Positions 5,487 to 5,699 of a stretch of 5,699 bases of DNA are shown here, piece by piece. Origin of the DNA: Candidatus Nanohalarchaeota archaeon (GTDB taxonomy: Archaea > EX4484-52 > B79-G9). Under the pieces are notes generated by a model. It saw nothing but the letters and a program-made list of their open reading frames with translations. It made no database searches and was not told the DNA's origin. The stretch is from the NCBI GenBank assembly GCA_030594795.1, contig JAUVEK010000089.1, positions 1 to 5,699 of the forward strand. Direction: 5' to 3'. A program made the translations under genes and the position numbers. Position 1 is the stretch's first letter, and every line of letters begins with the position of its first letter.

Positions 5487-5669
5487 GTGACATTAAAAGT
5501 CGACAAAAGCAAGTGCCTATCATGCGGCGGCTGCATTTCAATATGCCCGAAAGATGCCCTCACTCTAAGAAACATGGCAATAGAAATCGATGAAAGCAAA
5601 TGCACAGAATGCGCAATATGCATCAATTTCTGCCCCCTCGGCGCATTAAAGCTCACGACAAACCTGTAG
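5487..5669 (+). CDS. 2x[4Fe-4S] ferredoxin
   Basis: 60 residues from GTG 5487 to TAG 5667-5669. It carries two complete cluster motifs: C10-x2-C13-x2-C16-x3-C20-P and C39-x2-C42-x2-C45-x3-C49-P, one per half, with the usual internal repeat (KDAL after the first, LGAL after the second). It is a small cytoplasmic electron carrier without extra domains or signal peptide. The next gene starts 10 bases after its stop, so the two are almost certainly cotranscribed. In archaea a ferredoxin of this size is often encoded next to a geranylgeranyl-reductase-family flavoprotein and may feed it electrons for saturation of isoprenoid lipids. The ferredoxin call is secure; the specific partner is inferred from only seven codons. 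It is separated from the Hxs-like operon by a probable terminator and its own promoter. Confidence 0.92.
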   Translation: MTLKVDKSKCLSCGGCISICPKDALTLRNMAIEIDESKCTECAICINFCPLGALKLTTNL

Positions 5670-5679
5670 GTGTGATAAA

Positions 5680-5699
5680 ATGGATGAGAATTACGATGT
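5680..5699 (+). CDS. Start of a gene, probably an FAD-dependent reductase (geranylgeranyl reductase family), cut by window edge
   Basis: ATG 5680 preceded by GGTG at 5669-5672, which overlaps the ferredoxin stop codon. Only MDENYDV can be read (the last codon is incomplete, GT-). An acidic N-terminus followed by Y-D-V is what precedes the GxGxxG dinucleotide-binding loop in many archaeal FAD-dependent reductases, and a ferredoxin gene directly upstream is a common setting for geranylgeranyl reductases. The presence of a gene is fairly sure; its identity is an inference. Confidence 0.5.

Overview
The window looks archaeal. Ribosome-binding sites of the GGTG(A) type precede the last two genes. 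One gene encodes a membrane protein whose soluble tail resembles the archaeal A24 (prepilin/preflagellin peptidase) C-terminal domain. The right end pairs a tiny 2x[4Fe-4S] ferredoxin with a gene opening MDENYDV, the usual start of an FAD-dependent reductase. I cannot fix the lineage; a DPANN or related euryarchaeal genome is only a guess.

Layout. (1) Bases 2-799, + strand: 3' part of a gene for a cysteine-rich, probably extracytoplasmic protein. (2) Bases 791-1687, - strand: a polytopic membrane protein with an A24-type C-terminal domain and no visible catalytic GxGD motif; it converges on and overlaps gene 1 by 9 bp. (3) Bases 1687-2079: scar tissue. A 36-codon C-terminal remnant of an unknown gene ends in TGATG, coupled to gene 2. 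Beside it lies the C-terminal remnant of a DDE transposase, bracketed by a perfect 9-bp inverted repeat (1774-1782 / 2071-2079). (4) Bases 2168-5218, + strand: a tight four-gene operon. (5) Bases 5219-5486: non-coding, with a 13-bp inverted repeat, a 16-bp palindrome followed by a T-rich run, and a probable promoter. (6) Ferredoxin (5487-5669) and the first seven codons of the next gene (5680 on).

The centrepiece is the operon. Its first gene is HxsD-like, its third and fourth encode radical SAM proteins resembling HxsC and HxsB of the His-Xaa-Ser peptide-modification system, and its second encodes a 96-residue peptide in the expected precursor position. That peptide does not carry the His-Xaa-Ser repeats of classical HxsA. 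Instead it has a signal-peptide-like leader ending AHA|Q and a C-terminal core with five aromatic/His-X-Asn/Asp triads (WGN, WWD, WRD, YDD, HSN), the last three contiguous. That is the pattern used by radical SAM/SPASM enzymes that make three-residue cyclophanes. My reading is a RiPP system in which HxsB/HxsC, helped by HxsD, crosslink a secreted Trp/His/Asp-rich peptide. The adjacent transposase remnant and the AT-rich stretches within the operon fit acquisition by transfer, but do not prove it.
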